From NCBI RefSeq assembly GCF_020731355.1, contig NZ_JAJFZK010000023.1, positions 1-33,308 of the forward strand: 33,308 bases of DNA, written 5' to 3'. Origin of the DNA: Bacillus sp. REN16. Its GTDB lineage: Bacteria > Bacillota > Bacilli > Bacillales > Bacillaceae_L. Within the stretch, counting starts at the first letter, position 1. Each line of letters opens with the position of its first letter. The position numbers were made by a program, and so were the translations under genes. This document shows positions 24,032-31,978 of the stretch, one piece after another. Under the pieces are notes generated by a model, which was not told the DNA's origin, ran no database searches, and saw nothing but the letters and a program-made list of their open reading frames with translations.

Positions 24032-25054
24032 ATGAAAAAGTGGAAATTAGCAGGTGCAGTTTTAGCACTGACGTTAGCGCTTACGGCGTGCGGGAATGAT
24101 GATGAGGCTGCAAAGGAAAAAGCAAATGAGACAGATGTTGCAGGAGAACAAGCAACTAGTGAAGCAACAGGGCAATACCCAATGACTGTTTCTCCAACAC
24201 TTACGTCTTCTGAAAGTGAAGAAGCAGGTACTGTTAATTTTGAAGATGAAACTTTCGATGCAATGCCAGAAAAAATCGTCGTTTTTGATTATGGTTTCCT
24301 AGATACATTAGATACTCTTGGTGTTGAAGGTGTTGTAGGGGTTCCTCAAGATTCCAGCTTGCCTGAAAACCTTGAAGAATATGCGAGCGATGACTACGTG
24401 AATGTCGGAACTTTAAAAGAACCATTACTTGAAGATATCGCTGAAATCGGTCCAGATGTTATCTACATTTCAGGTCGTTTAGCACCATACTATGAGGAAT
24501 TAAAAGAAATCGCACCTGTTGTATTTGTTGGAACATCACAGGATGACTACTGGAACACATTCCTAGCTTCAGTAGATGTAGCTGCGAAAATGTTTGATAA
24601 AGAAGATGAAGCAAAAGAGCATATTGCAAAAATTGAATCAGCTATAGAAGAAGTTAAGGCTTTATCTGGCAACTATAAAACTTCTCTAGTAACAATGTAC
24701 AATGAAGGTAAATTATCAGGTTTCGCTTCAAACTCACGTTTTGGTTACATTTATGATATTTACGGTTTCACGCCAGTAACCGAAGATATCGCAGCTTCTT
24801 CCCACGGTTCAAACTTTGGATTTGAAGCCATTCTAGAATTTGATCCAGAAGTGCTATTCGTTATCGACCGTACTGCAGCAGTAGGCGGCCAATCTAATAT
24901 TGACAAAGATATGGAAAACGCAATCGTTCAGAAAACACAAGCATATCAAAACAAACATATCATTTATTTAGATGGTGTACTTTGGTACCTAAGCGGTGGC
25001 GGCTTAACATCTGAGCTTGCAAAAATTGAAGAAATCTTAGCAGAATTAAAATAA
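24032..25054 (+). CDS. yclQ: Siderophore-binding lipoprotein, YclQ-like
   Basis: 340 residues. The signal peptide ends in the lipobox LTAC (Cys20), followed by an acidic Ala/Glu/Thr linker to about residue 70 and a FepB/FhuD-type (PBP_2) two-lobe domain. Motifs: PEKIVVFDYGFLDTLDTLG, ISGRLAPYYEELKEIAPVVF, and FDPEVLFVIDRTAAVGG near the end. These resemble YclQ, the petrobactin-binding protein of B. subtilis. The RBS is AAAGGAGAGG. It is transcribed alone under two Fur boxes, which would allow more binding protein than permease. Confidence 0.92.
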   Translation: MKKWKLAGAVLALTLALTACGNDDEAAKEKANETDVAGEQATSEATGQYPMTVSPTLTSSESEEAGTVNFEDETFDAMPEKIVVFDYGFLDTLDTLGVEGVVGVPQDSSLPENLEEYASDDYVNVGTLKEPLLEDIAEIGPDVIYISGRLAPYYEELKEIAPVVFVGTSQDDYWNTFLASVDVAAKMFDKEDEAKEHIAKIESAIEEVKALSGNYKTSLVTMYNEGKLSGFASNSRFGYIYDIYGFTPVTEDIAASSHGSNFGFEAILEFDPEVLFVIDRTAAVGGQSNIDKDMENAIVQKTQAYQNKHIIYLDGVLWYLSGGGLTSELAKIEEILAELK

Positions 25055-25065
25055 GCTGTGAATGA

Positions 25066-25118
25066 AGGCTGTCCGGAAAATCAGTGTAAAAACTGATTCT
25101 CTGGGCGGCTTTTTTTAT
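25066..25118 (+). terminator. yclQ terminator
   Basis: Outer stem GCTGTCC/GGGCGGC (with G-T pairs), inner stem AATCAGT/ACTGATT, then a run of seven Ts. Confidence 0.85.
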
Positions 25119-25175
25119 TTGAAATGGGGTTTAGGTTTCTAATTTTTAGGAGTGGGAAAGTGGGTAGGTTTTAAG

Positions 25176-25383
25176 ATGCAGTTTTTTCCGGTTATTAACA
25201 AAAGTAATAGCATATAGTGCGTTTAAGGCATAGGTTTTTCCTATTTTATCCATAAGTGATTGTATATAATGCCTTTATAGTGGTGGTTTTTACAGTATTA
25301 TCCAAAAGTCATGACAAATAGTCTTCTTATGACATGGCTTTTTCCTAAAATATCCAAAAGTAGAGCTTTCAAATGGTTTTGCG
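25176..25383. repeat. Four-unit degenerate 52-bp tandem repeat
   Basis: The anchor AAGT within ATCCAAAAGT-like sequence recurs at 25202, 25254, 25306 and 25358, exactly 52 bp apart. Each unit begins with GGTTTTTCC-like sequence and later carries a TATAGTGC/TATGACAT-like part. Units 2 to 4 are most alike. It lies in the roughly 560-bp gap between yclQ and the response regulator. No gene is supported in the gap. Confidence 0.75.
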
Positions 25384-25534
25384 GTACAAGGTAGGATGAA
25401 AAAGATAAGAGCTATGTACCAAAAGCGTGTTCTTGCGGTACAAGCTAGAGCTAAAATAGCTCAAACATGTCCTGCAAGTGAATTCTCACCGTACAATCTC
25501 AGGTGATAACCACCCAACAATGTCCCGCAACCTC
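25381..25534. repeat. GCGGTACAAG direct and inverted repeats
   Basis: GCGGTACAAG occurs at 25381 and 25435 (54 bp apart). Related inverted forms TGTCCTGCAA (near 25468) and TGTCCCGCAA (near 25522) follow, the reverse complement of TTGCGGGACA-like sequence, again about 54 bp apart. This gives two direct copies facing two inverted copies upstream of the two-component system. Confidence 0.5.
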
Positions 25535-25617
25535 AAGCTCCTTAAAAAAATACACCAAGATACCCTTGATTTTGTTATACTGGAAAGAAAATGGAATTGT
25601 TGAAAGGGGGCACTCGG

Positions 25618-26328
25618 ATGAGTCGGACGATTTTGATTGTGGACGATCAGCCGGAGATTGTCGAGCTGCTTAGTCTTTATTTGGAAAAAGAGAATTATAG
25701 AATACTAGAAGCCTTTGACGGTAGGGAAGCACTAAGAATCATCGAGAAGGAAACCATCGACCTCATGCTTGTTGACCTGATGATGCCAAACATTAACGGC
25801 TATCAGCTCATAAAAAGAGTGAGACAGAACTTGCATATCCCGATCATTATCATCTCTGCTAAGAATGACGACAATGATAAGATTCTAGGGCTTGGGCTCG
25901 GCGCAGACGACTTCATTCCAAAGCCCTTTAATCCACTAGAAGTGATCGCAAGGGTTCAGGCTCAGCTTAGAAGAAGCTACAGCTACAAGCAGGAGCCAGC
26001 AGCCGAAAGTGAAAATCTTCAAATTAAAGTAGGCGATATTGTTTTAGATGAAAATTCCTTTTCAGCAATTAAGGGGGATGTAACAATCACTCTCACAAAA
26101 ATCGAATATAGGATTCTTGAATTATTAATGAGTTCACCTGGAAGGGTCTATACGAAACAACAAATCTTTGAACGGGCATGGGATGACTACTATATGGGCG
26201 GCGAAGAGGACAATACGATCAATGTACATATCTCAAAGCTAAGAGAAAAGCTTGAGGAAAATCCGAAAAAACCCATCTACATTAAAACGATTAGAGGATT
26301 AGGCTATAAATTTATAAATCAGAAATAG
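25618..26328 (+). CDS. Response regulator, OmpR/PhoB family
   Basis: 236 residues. The receiver domain has the acidic pocket VDDQPE, phospho-acceptor Asp53 (LVDLMMP), the Ser/Lys switch (ISAKNDD) and IPKPF. The winged-helix output domain (about 140-236) has LTKIEYRILELLMSSPGRVYTKQQI and NTINVHISKLREKLE with RGLGYKF. The frame opens at 25591, but the ATG at 25618 follows GAAAGGGGG and gives the normal start. It pairs with the kinase gene 22 bp downstream. The direct-repeat operator at 27622-27640 is its likely target. Confidence 0.93.
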   Translation: MSRTILIVDDQPEIVELLSLYLEKENYRILEAFDGREALRIIEKETIDLMLVDLMMPNINGYQLIKRVRQNLHIPIIIISAKNDDNDKILGLGLGADDFIPKPFNPLEVIARVQAQLRRSYSYKQEPAAESENLQIKVGDIVLDENSFSAIKGDVTITLTKIEYRILELLMSSPGRVYTKQQIFERAWDDYYMGGEEDNTINVHISKLREKLEENPKKPIYIKTIRGLGYKFINQK

Positions 26329-26350
26329 TGAAATCGTGAGGAAGAAATCA

Positions 26351-27574
26351 ATGAAAAAAATAGTTGATCGGATTTTTCCGGAAAAAGAAGGGTTCATCCC
26401 GTATATATACATCGCGAACCTGGCCATTCCACTCTACTTTTTATTTCAAGAATCCCAGGGGAAATTGCTATTTGGCTTGTTATTAATGGCGATCCTTGTT
26501 GTCGCCTACCGGCAGGCTTTCTGGAGCCCGCAGCACATACTTACGTTCGTTCTTGTCCAAGTATCAATCATTCTATTATTTGGATTCATGTACGATCCCT
26601 TATATACGTTTATGATTTTTATTGTTGTGTATCAAGTGACTCGTCTTCCGGTGCAATGGATGTATATTGTGTGCGGTTTGTTCACATTTTTTGCTCTTAT
26701 CTTGGTCTATCAAGTTGTCCTATCCGGAGAATATTACGCCATCCTAAATTTAGGACCTCCTATTTTCGGTGGCAGTATTTTACCATTTATTATTAAGGGG
26801 TCCATTAAGTACAAGGAAATGAGTGAAGTCTTAAGGAGAACGGCAGAAGAGTTAGAGCGGAAAAATCGGGAAATGACGAGACTGGAAGAAAGTAAAAAGC
26901 AAATGCTTGCAGACATCTCCCATGATTTAAAAACACCCATTACGACGATTCAAGGATATTCGAAAGCGTTATATGAAGGTGTAGTAACAGAAGAAGAGCA
27001 AATGAAAAAATACTTAACATACATTTATGACAAGTCTATTCGGGTAACATCCTTGATTGATGAGCTCTTTATGTTTTCTAAGTTGGATAGCCCAGATGTG
27101 CCTATTCAAAAAGAGATGAAAGACATTTGCGAATTTTACCGTGGGGTCATTGCGGAGCATTTTGATTTATTTGAGGAAAAAGAAATGGAGCTTGAGATCA
27201 ACATTCCTGATAAAAAATTGATGTATCCATTCGATCCAAAACTACTTAATCGAGCGATATCCAATCTGCTCCAAAATACGAATAAATACAATCCGGACGG
27301 TACGGAAATTTATCTTACATTAATTCAAACAGAAGATAACATTTTCATTGAAGTCGGTGACAATGGGGTTGGCATTCGTGAGGAAATCGCCCAAACATTA
27401 TTTGATCCGTTTGTAAGAGGGGATAAAAGCAGGATGAACGACGGTGGATCCGGTCTCGGTCTTGCCATCACAAAGAAAATCGTGGAACTCCATAATGGCA
27501 CCATCTATGTCGACACCACACCAAAGCAAGGAAAAACAAACTTCATAATCGAACTCCCAATTCAAAAGGTATAG
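26351..27574 (+). CDS. Sensor histidine kinase with multi-helix membrane domain
   Basis: 407 residues. Five to six closely packed hydrophobic helices (about 15-150) have almost no extracytoplasmic loop, so it resembles an intramembrane-sensing kinase. A coiled linker (EVLRRTAEELERKNREM) leads to the H-box with phospho-acceptor His191 (ISHDLKTPITT), N-box (AISNLLQNTNKYN), G1 (GDNGVGI) and G2 (GGSGLGLAI). The ATG at 26351 follows GAGGAAG; a GTG at 26336 is in frame but would place the SD inside the gene. The ABC exporter downstream suggests envelope stress or drug sensing; the signal is unknown. Confidence 0.92.
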   Translation: MKKIVDRIFPEKEGFIPYIYIANLAIPLYFLFQESQGKLLFGLLLMAILVVAYRQAFWSPQHILTFVLVQVSIILLFGFMYDPLYTFMIFIVVYQVTRLPVQWMYIVCGLFTFFALILVYQVVLSGEYYAILNLGPPIFGGSILPFIIKGSIKYKEMSEVLRRTAEELERKNREMTRLEESKKQMLADISHDLKTPITTIQGYSKALYEGVVTEEEQMKKYLTYIYDKSIRVTSLIDELFMFSKLDSPDVPIQKEMKDICEFYRGVIAEHFDLFEEKEMELEINIPDKKLMYPFDPKLLNRAISNLLQNTNKYNPDGTEIYLTLIQTEDNIFIEVGDNGVGIREEIAQTLFDPFVRGDKSRMNDGGSGLGLAITKKIVELHNGTIYVDTTPKQGKTNFIIELPIQKV

Positions 27575-27594
27575 CCGCAGGCTTACCTTTTTTT
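27566..27594 (+). terminator. Kinase gene terminator
   Basis: AAGGTATAGCC and GGCTTACCTT (one bulged T), loop GCA, with a T-run. It overlaps the stop codon. Confidence 0.75.
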
Positions 27595-27621
27595 CATTCT
27601 TAAGCAAGATATAAGTCTCAC

Positions 27622-27653
27622 TTAAGGTTTAGTTAAGGTTCGCTGTCTATGAT
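27622..27653 (+). promoter_or_regulatory. Direct-repeat operator and promoter of the ABC exporter
   Basis: TTAAGGTT at 27622-27629 and again at 27633-27640 have an 11-bp period, one helical turn. They end seven bases before the -10 TATGAT (27648-27653) and occupy the position of a missing -35. This is the classic layout of a site for an OmpR-type activator, here most likely the regulator encoded just upstream. Confidence 0.65.
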
Positions 27654-27695
27654 AAGGGTAACAAAGCAAAGGGAACTTAAAAGGAGGACCTAAAA

Positions 27696-28418
27696 ATGAA
27701 TCAACATGTAATCGAACTTACAAATATATCAAAAAGCTATGGAGACGTAAAAGCAGTTGACAGCATCAGCTTACAAGTCAAAAAAGGAGAGGTACTAGGA
27801 ATCATTGGTGCAAACGGTGCCGGAAAATCAACTACCCTCGAAATCATGATGGGCATTCGCAAACCAGACACTGGAACCGTAAAAGTCCTTGGGATGAACG
27901 TCGATGATGCATCGAACGAAATTAAACAAAAAATTGGCATCCAGCTTCAACAAACAGCGCTTTACGACCGAATTAAAGTCAAGGAAGCTTTGAAACTATT
28001 TAGTTCCTATTACGATAAAAAACGAGACTTACAGGAAATCATCGAAACGCTCGGGCTTCAACCTTATCTCAATAAATATGTTAAGAATCTATCAGGCGGC
28101 TGGCAGCAACGAACATCATTAGCATTAGCACTTGTAAACGACCCTGACATTATTTTTCTCGATGAACCGACGACCGGCTTAGATCCACAGGCAAGACGTG
28201 ATCTCTGGATTTGCATCAATCGCTACCGTGAAGAAGGAAAAACGATTCTTCTTTCTACACATTACATGGATGAAGCGCAGAAGCACTGTGACCGAATCGC
28301 GATTATTAGAAAAGGAAAACTTGTCGCTTGCGACCAGCCGCAGAATCTAATTGATTCTTACCTGCAAGGTGCAGGAACGATGGAAGATGTATACCTAAAA
28401 TATGCGGTTTCACAATAA
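27696..28418 (+). CDS. ABC transporter ATPase, ABC-2/drug exporter type
   Basis: 240 residues. Walker A GANGAGKS, Q-loop (IGIQLQQTALYD), signature LSGGW, Walker B IIFLDEPTTGLD and H-loop LLSTHYMDEA. It belongs to the CcmA/DrrA-like group that works with ABC-2 permeases. RBS AAAAGGAGG. It is the first gene of a two-gene operon behind the TTAAGGTT repeats and is followed by the permease 13 bp later. The substrate is unknown. Confidence 0.92.
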   Translation: MNQHVIELTNISKSYGDVKAVDSISLQVKKGEVLGIIGANGAGKSTTLEIMMGIRKPDTGTVKVLGMNVDDASNEIKQKIGIQLQQTALYDRIKVKEALKLFSSYYDKKRDLQEIIETLGLQPYLNKYVKNLSGGWQQRTSLALALVNDPDIIFLDEPTTGLDPQARRDLWICINRYREEGKTILLSTHYMDEAQKHCDRIAIIRKGKLVACDQPQNLIDSYLQGAGTMEDVYLKYAVSQ

Positions 28419-28431
28419 GGGGGAAATTAAC

Positions 28432-29172
28432 ATGCAATCAATTCTTACACATACACAAATGGAATTAAAATTATTTTTTCGTGAGACATTAGCTTTACTG
28501 TTTACCTTTATCGTCCCAGCCGTCAGTTTTGTAGTGTTCGGATTCATGTTCGAATCAAACACATATGAAGGGCTAAATTACTTTCAAGCCTATATTCCAA
28601 GCATGATCGCCATCATTATTTTTACCACAGCCTTTTTCACAATGGGACTGCAAATTGTAATTGACCGGGAAAAAGGTGTATACAAACGCTTAAAGGGAAC
28701 ACCTATTAATCAACATGCGATTTTTACTGCAACGATTTTAAAAGGCTTTATCGCTATCTATGTTGGTGTCGCTGAAATTCTATTAATTGCAAAGTTCGGA
28801 TTTAATTCTGTATTAACTGAGCATCCTTTTGAGTTTTTTGCAGCCTTAACATTTTGTGCGGTTACATTTTTCTCAATTGGTTTTATCGTTTCAAGTGTGA
28901 CAAAGCGTATGCAGACAGCTTTAGGAATTGCGATGATTGCAATGTACCCGATGATGTTTTTATCCGGAGCAACGATTCCCTTGGAAACATATCCAGAGGT
29001 TCTTCAAAAAATTGCTGCCATCGTACCATTAACCTATGTTGTAAACGTCTTACGAAATGGCTGGAACGGAACACTTTTTACAACAGATGCACTTTTTGAC
29101 ATTGGAATCTTACTGGGGATTTTAATTGTATCAACAGTGATTGGATTAAAATACTTCAAGTGGACGGACTGA
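28432..29172 (+). CDS. ABC-2 type permease
   Basis: 246 residues with six hydrophobic segments: LALLFTFIVPAVSFVVFGFMF near the N-terminus, the conserved ABC-2 coupling region REKGVYKRLKGTPI, and MFLSGATIPLETYPEVLQKIAAIVPLTYV. The frame opens at 28402 within the end of the ATPase gene, but the ATG at 28432 follows AAGGGGG and gives the standard N-terminus. It partners the ATPase in front; export of an antimicrobial or lipid-type substrate is likely but unproven. Confidence 0.9.
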   Translation: MQSILTHTQMELKLFFRETLALLFTFIVPAVSFVVFGFMFESNTYEGLNYFQAYIPSMIAIIIFTTAFFTMGLQIVIDREKGVYKRLKGTPINQHAIFTATILKGFIAIYVGVAEILLIAKFGFNSVLTEHPFEFFAALTFCAVTFFSIGFIVSSVTKRMQTALGIAMIAMYPMMFLSGATIPLETYPEVLQKIAAIVPLTYVVNVLRNGWNGTLFTTDALFDIGILLGILIVSTVIGLKYFKWTD

Positions 29173-29189
29173 TAGGGTAGCCTATTTTT
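29172..29189 (+). terminator. Weak terminator after the ABC-2 permease
   Basis: ATAGG and CCTAT around GTAG, followed by five Ts. The stem is only 5 bp, so leakage is likely. Confidence 0.45.
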
Positions 29190-29280
29190 CACAGACAGAG
29201 TCAAACGTCTATACACTTTCGATATAACGGACGTATCTTATAAGTGTAGGGCATACCTCCTCAGATGTTAGCGAATTTTA

Positions 29281-29308
29281 GTGCGAGAGAAATCTCGCAC
29301 CTTTTTTT
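29281..29308 (+). terminator. Strong terminator upstream of the dehydrogenase gene
   Basis: GTGCGAGA and TCTCGCAC with a GAAA tetraloop, then CTTTTTTT. It ends about 50 bp before the start codon of the next gene and 108 bp after the previous stop. It is either the backup terminator of the ABC operon or an attenuator in a leader. Confidence 0.9.
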
Positions 29309-29358
29309 GCTTTCACCTTTTAAACAAACTTGTTACTATATAGGTAAGGAGGCGTATT

Positions 29359-30315
29359 ATGCGAATCTTATCAACATTTATTCCAATCGACGAAGTTACA
29401 GAAAACATGAAAAAGGCGTTTCCGGATGAAGAATTTATCTATTGTGAGGATATTGAGAAAGCCTTACCTAAACTACATAACGCAGACATATTACTTACAT
29501 ATGGGGAGGACTTAATCCCTGAGCATATTCAAATGGCAAAGAATCTAAAATGGATCATGGTGATCTCAGCGGGACTTGAGCTAATGCCTTTTAAAGCGAT
29601 TGAGGAAAAAGGAATCCTCGTCACAAATGTTCGAGGCATTCACAAAATCCCAATGGCTGAATACACCCTTTCCATGATGCTGCATATTACCAAGAAAAAT
29701 AAGACAATCGTTGAACAGCAAAAGCATAAAAGCTGGGATCGGCTCACCCATTTTCCAGTTGGCGAGTTATATGGAAAAACAATCGGAATCTTAGGTGTTG
29801 GTGCGATTGGCGGCGAAATTGCAAGACTTGCAAAAGCCTTTAACATGAAGACCATTGGATTAACTCGCAGCGGCAGAAAGCATGAATATATAGACGAAAT
29901 GGTTCAATTTGATGGGCTAAATGATATCTGTGAAAATGCTGACTATTTTGTTTCGGTCCTGCCAAGTACCAATGAAACAAAATATATTCTCAACGAAAGC
30001 CATTTTGATCGTATGAAAAAGGATGCCATTTTCATCAATATTGGTCGTGGAGATTTAGTGAAAGAAGATGTCATATTAAAGGCCATGCAATCTAAGAAAA
30101 TTTTACATGCCGTATTGGATGTATTTGAACAGGAACCACTTCCTGCCGACCATCCATTTTGGACGCTAGAGAATGTCACCGTAACTCCGCATATCTCAAG
30201 TAAGTCACAATATTATCAACCAAGATCATTTGAAATCTTTGAAAAAAATCTTCATATATATAAACAAGGCGGCAATGAATTTATCAATAAAATTGACTTG
30301 AACCGGGGGTATTAA
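29359..30315 (+). CDS. D-2-hydroxyacid dehydrogenase, NAD(P)-dependent
   Basis: 318 residues of the D-isomer-specific 2-hydroxyacid dehydrogenase family, which reduces a 2-keto acid to a D-2-hydroxy acid. The Rossmann motif GVGAIGGEIA starts near residue 146. The catalytic triad is Arg230 (NIGRGD), Glu259 (FEQEPL) and His278 (TPHIS). The substrate cannot be read. RBS TAAGGAGG. It is one base before the cobalamin adenosyltransferase gene, so the two form an operon. From memory, a similar gene sits near perR in other Bacillus genomes. Confidence 0.92.
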   Translation: MRILSTFIPIDEVTENMKKAFPDEEFIYCEDIEKALPKLHNADILLTYGEDLIPEHIQMAKNLKWIMVISAGLELMPFKAIEEKGILVTNVRGIHKIPMAEYTLSMMLHITKKNKTIVEQQKHKSWDRLTHFPVGELYGKTIGILGVGAIGGEIARLAKAFNMKTIGLTRSGRKHEYIDEMVQFDGLNDICENADYFVSVLPSTNETKYILNESHFDRMKKDAIFINIGRGDLVKEDVILKAMQSKKILHAVLDVFEQEPLPADHPFWTLENVTVTPHISSKSQYYQPRSFEIFEKNLHIYKQGGNEFINKIDLNRGY

Positions 30316-30316
30316 G

Positions 30317-30865
30317 ATGAAAATCTATACAAAAACAGGTGATAAAGGGACGACCTCACTCGTATATGGACAGCGGGTTTCAAAAACGGATATGCGTGTT
30401 GAAGCATATGGAACATGTGATGAAGCAAATTCTATGATTGGATTAGGCTTAAGTCACCTGCATATTACACAATTCGATGGCAAATCTGAGGTTGAGCAGA
30501 TTTTCAAAAAAGTTCAAACGACCTTGTTTCACGTCGGTGCAGAGTTAGCCACACCTGCTGGGAAAGAAGTAAAATGGAAAGTTTCCGAGGAAGACGTTAC
30601 TTTATTAGAAGAAACAATTGATAAATGGGATGCTGAGAATCCTCCGCTTACAAACTTTGTTTTACCTGGAGGCAATCAAGCGGGTGCAGCCTTCCATGTG
30701 GCAAGAACCATTGTAAGGAGAGCTGAAAGAAATGCCGTAGCTGTTGGGGAAGACGTAAATCCATTGGCAATATCCTATTTAAACCGCCTTTCCGATTTTC
30801 TTTTTGTTGCGGCTCGCTATGTCAATCAGAAGCTTGGCCAAAGCGAACCAACACTCCATCAGTGA
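30317..30865 (+). CDS. Cob(I)alamin adenosyltransferase, PduO type
   Basis: 182 residues. It transfers the adenosyl group of ATP to cob(I)alamin to make adenosylcobalamin. The N-terminal ATP motif is KTGDKGTTSLVYGQRV, then AYGTCDEANSMIGL and, at the C-terminus, VARTIVRRAER and the LNRLSDFLFVAARY segment typical of the family. It is closest to the YvqK/PduO group. GGGGG lies ten bases before the ATG. It is translated directly after the dehydrogenase. No cobalamin biosynthesis or B12-dependent enzyme gene is nearby. Confidence 0.93.
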   Translation: MKIYTKTGDKGTTSLVYGQRVSKTDMRVEAYGTCDEANSMIGLGLSHLHITQFDGKSEVEQIFKKVQTTLFHVGAELATPAGKEVKWKVSEEDVTLLEETIDKWDAENPPLTNFVLPGGNQAGAAFHVARTIVRRAERNAVAVGEDVNPLAISYLNRLSDFLFVAARYVNQKLGQSEPTLHQ

Positions 30866-30924
30866 AAAAATCAGTAAAACAAGCGTATTTCACTGGGATT
30901 AGTCATATAGTAATGGTAGATATG

Positions 30925-30954
30925 TTGACAAAAGTAGTGAAATCAAGATACACT
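30925..30954 (+). promoter_or_regulatory. Sigma-A promoter of perR
   Basis: TTGACA (30925-30930), an 18-bp spacer, then TACACT (30949-30954), ahead of the PerR box. Confidence 0.75.
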
Positions 30955-30956
30955 AA

Positions 30957-30971
30957 TTATAAGGATTATAA
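30957..30971. promoter_or_regulatory. PerR box of perR
   Basis: TTATAAGGATTATAA matches the PerR consensus TTATAATNATTATAA at 14 of 15 positions. It starts three bases after the -10, which fits autorepression of perR. Confidence 0.85.
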
Positions 30972-31000
30972 AGTAATAATGTTTACTAGAAAAGAGGTGC

Positions 31001-31444
31001 ATGGCGGTGTCAGAACATCTTTTGAAAGAAGCGCTTGATACGTTGAAAGAAACCGGGGTTCGAATCACTCCGCAACGTCATGCGATATTAGAATATCTAA
31101 TTAATTCAATGAGTCACCCTACTGCAGATGATATCTATAAAGCACTTGAAGGAAAGTTCCCAAACATGAGCGTTGCAACCGTATATAACAATCTTCGTGT
31201 ATTCCGTGAAGTTGGTTTAGTGAAGGAATTGCCTTACGGAGATTCATCAAGCCGTTTTGATTTTATCACAACACAGCACTATCACGTAATTTGTGAAGAA
31301 TGTGGGAAAATTGTGGACTTCCACTACCCAGGTTTAGATGAAGTGGAAGCATTGGCAGCACATGTGACTGGCTTTAAGGTTAGCCATCATCGAATGGAAA
31401 TTTACGGTTCATGCCAAGATTGTCAAAAAAAGTGCGCACATTAA
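31001..31444 (+). CDS. perR: Peroxide-responsive repressor PerR
   Basis: A 147-residue Fur-family repressor. The winged helix (about 1-85) has [13 protein letters not shown] and [12 protein letters not shown]. The regulatory metal site is His39, Asp87, His93, His95 and Asp106; iron-catalysed oxidation of His residues there inactivates PerR when peroxide appears. The structural zinc is held by Cys98, Cys101, Cys138 and Cys141. All ligands are present (B. subtilis numbering is two lower). The ATG at 31001 follows AGAGGTG; a GTG at 31007 is also possible. It ends at a terminator shared with ygzB. Confidence 0.97.
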   Translation: MAVSEHLLKEALDTLKETGVRITPQRHAILEYLINSMSHPTADDIYKALEGKFPNMSVATVYNNLRVFREVGLVKELPYGDSSSRFDFITTQHYHVICEECGKIVDFHYPGLDEVEALAAHVTGFKVSHHRMEIYGSCQDCQKKCAH

Positions 31445-31480
31445 AAAAAGCTGATCAGGTCATCCTGTCAGCTTTTTTCT
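31444..31480. terminator. Bidirectional terminator between perR and ygzB
   Basis: AAAAAAGCTGATCAGG and CCTGTCAGCTTTTTT with the loop TCAT and one bulged base; T-tracts in both directions. It overlaps the stop of ygzB. Confidence 0.9.
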
Positions 31481-31836
31481 ACTTTAGAATATTTTTTACT
31501 ATTGTATTTCTCATCAAACTCTTTCCCTTCAAGTGCTGGATCAAGAGTTAATGGTTCCTTACAATGCATACATACATCTACTCTGCCTAACATCTTAGTT
31601 GGCTTTTCGCAAGAAGGACAAATGATCTGAATGGTTCGTGTCGAAAGCAAGCCAATCCAGAAATAAACAACTGTACTTGCTAAAATAAATACAAGGCCAA
31701 GAAGCATAAAGATTGTCATAAGGATAACATTTTCTCTAAAGAAGATTCCCCCGTACATGACAATAAATCCAGCGAAAATCAAAGCAAGAGCAAAAGAACG
31801 AATTTTATTAATTTTACTAGAATATTTTACACCCAT
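31468..31836 (-). CDS. ygzB: UPF0295 membrane protein YgzB
   Basis: 122 residues. Two hydrophobic helices (about 14-32 and 38-60) are followed by a zinc-ribbon-like segment CPSC...CMHC (about 72-95) and a charged tail. It matches UPF0295/YgzB in length and order; function unknown. It is convergent with perR and divergent from ygxA. The AACAACCTCC complement gives GGAGG seven bases before the ATG at 31836. Confidence 0.9.
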   Translation of the reverse strand: MGVKYSSKINKIRSFALALIFAGFIVMYGGIFFRENVILMTIFMLLGLVFILASTVVYFWIGLLSTRTIQIICPSCEKPTKMLGRVDVCMHCKEPLTLDPALEGKEFDEKYNSKKYSKVEKS

Positions 31837-31978
31837 ATTTCAAACAACCTCCTAGATATACTATACAATATAAAAAAGAAAGATAAAAATAAAAAAAAGA
31901 TTCTGCCTAAAATGTGCAGGGTTTTATTTTTTGTGCGTCGAAATATATTAGCATCGGATTTGAATGGAGGAAATCAAA

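Noticed and set aside
29194-29308. B12 riboswitch controlling the adenosyltransferase operon
   Set aside because: The segment is too short and lacks the B12-box sequence.
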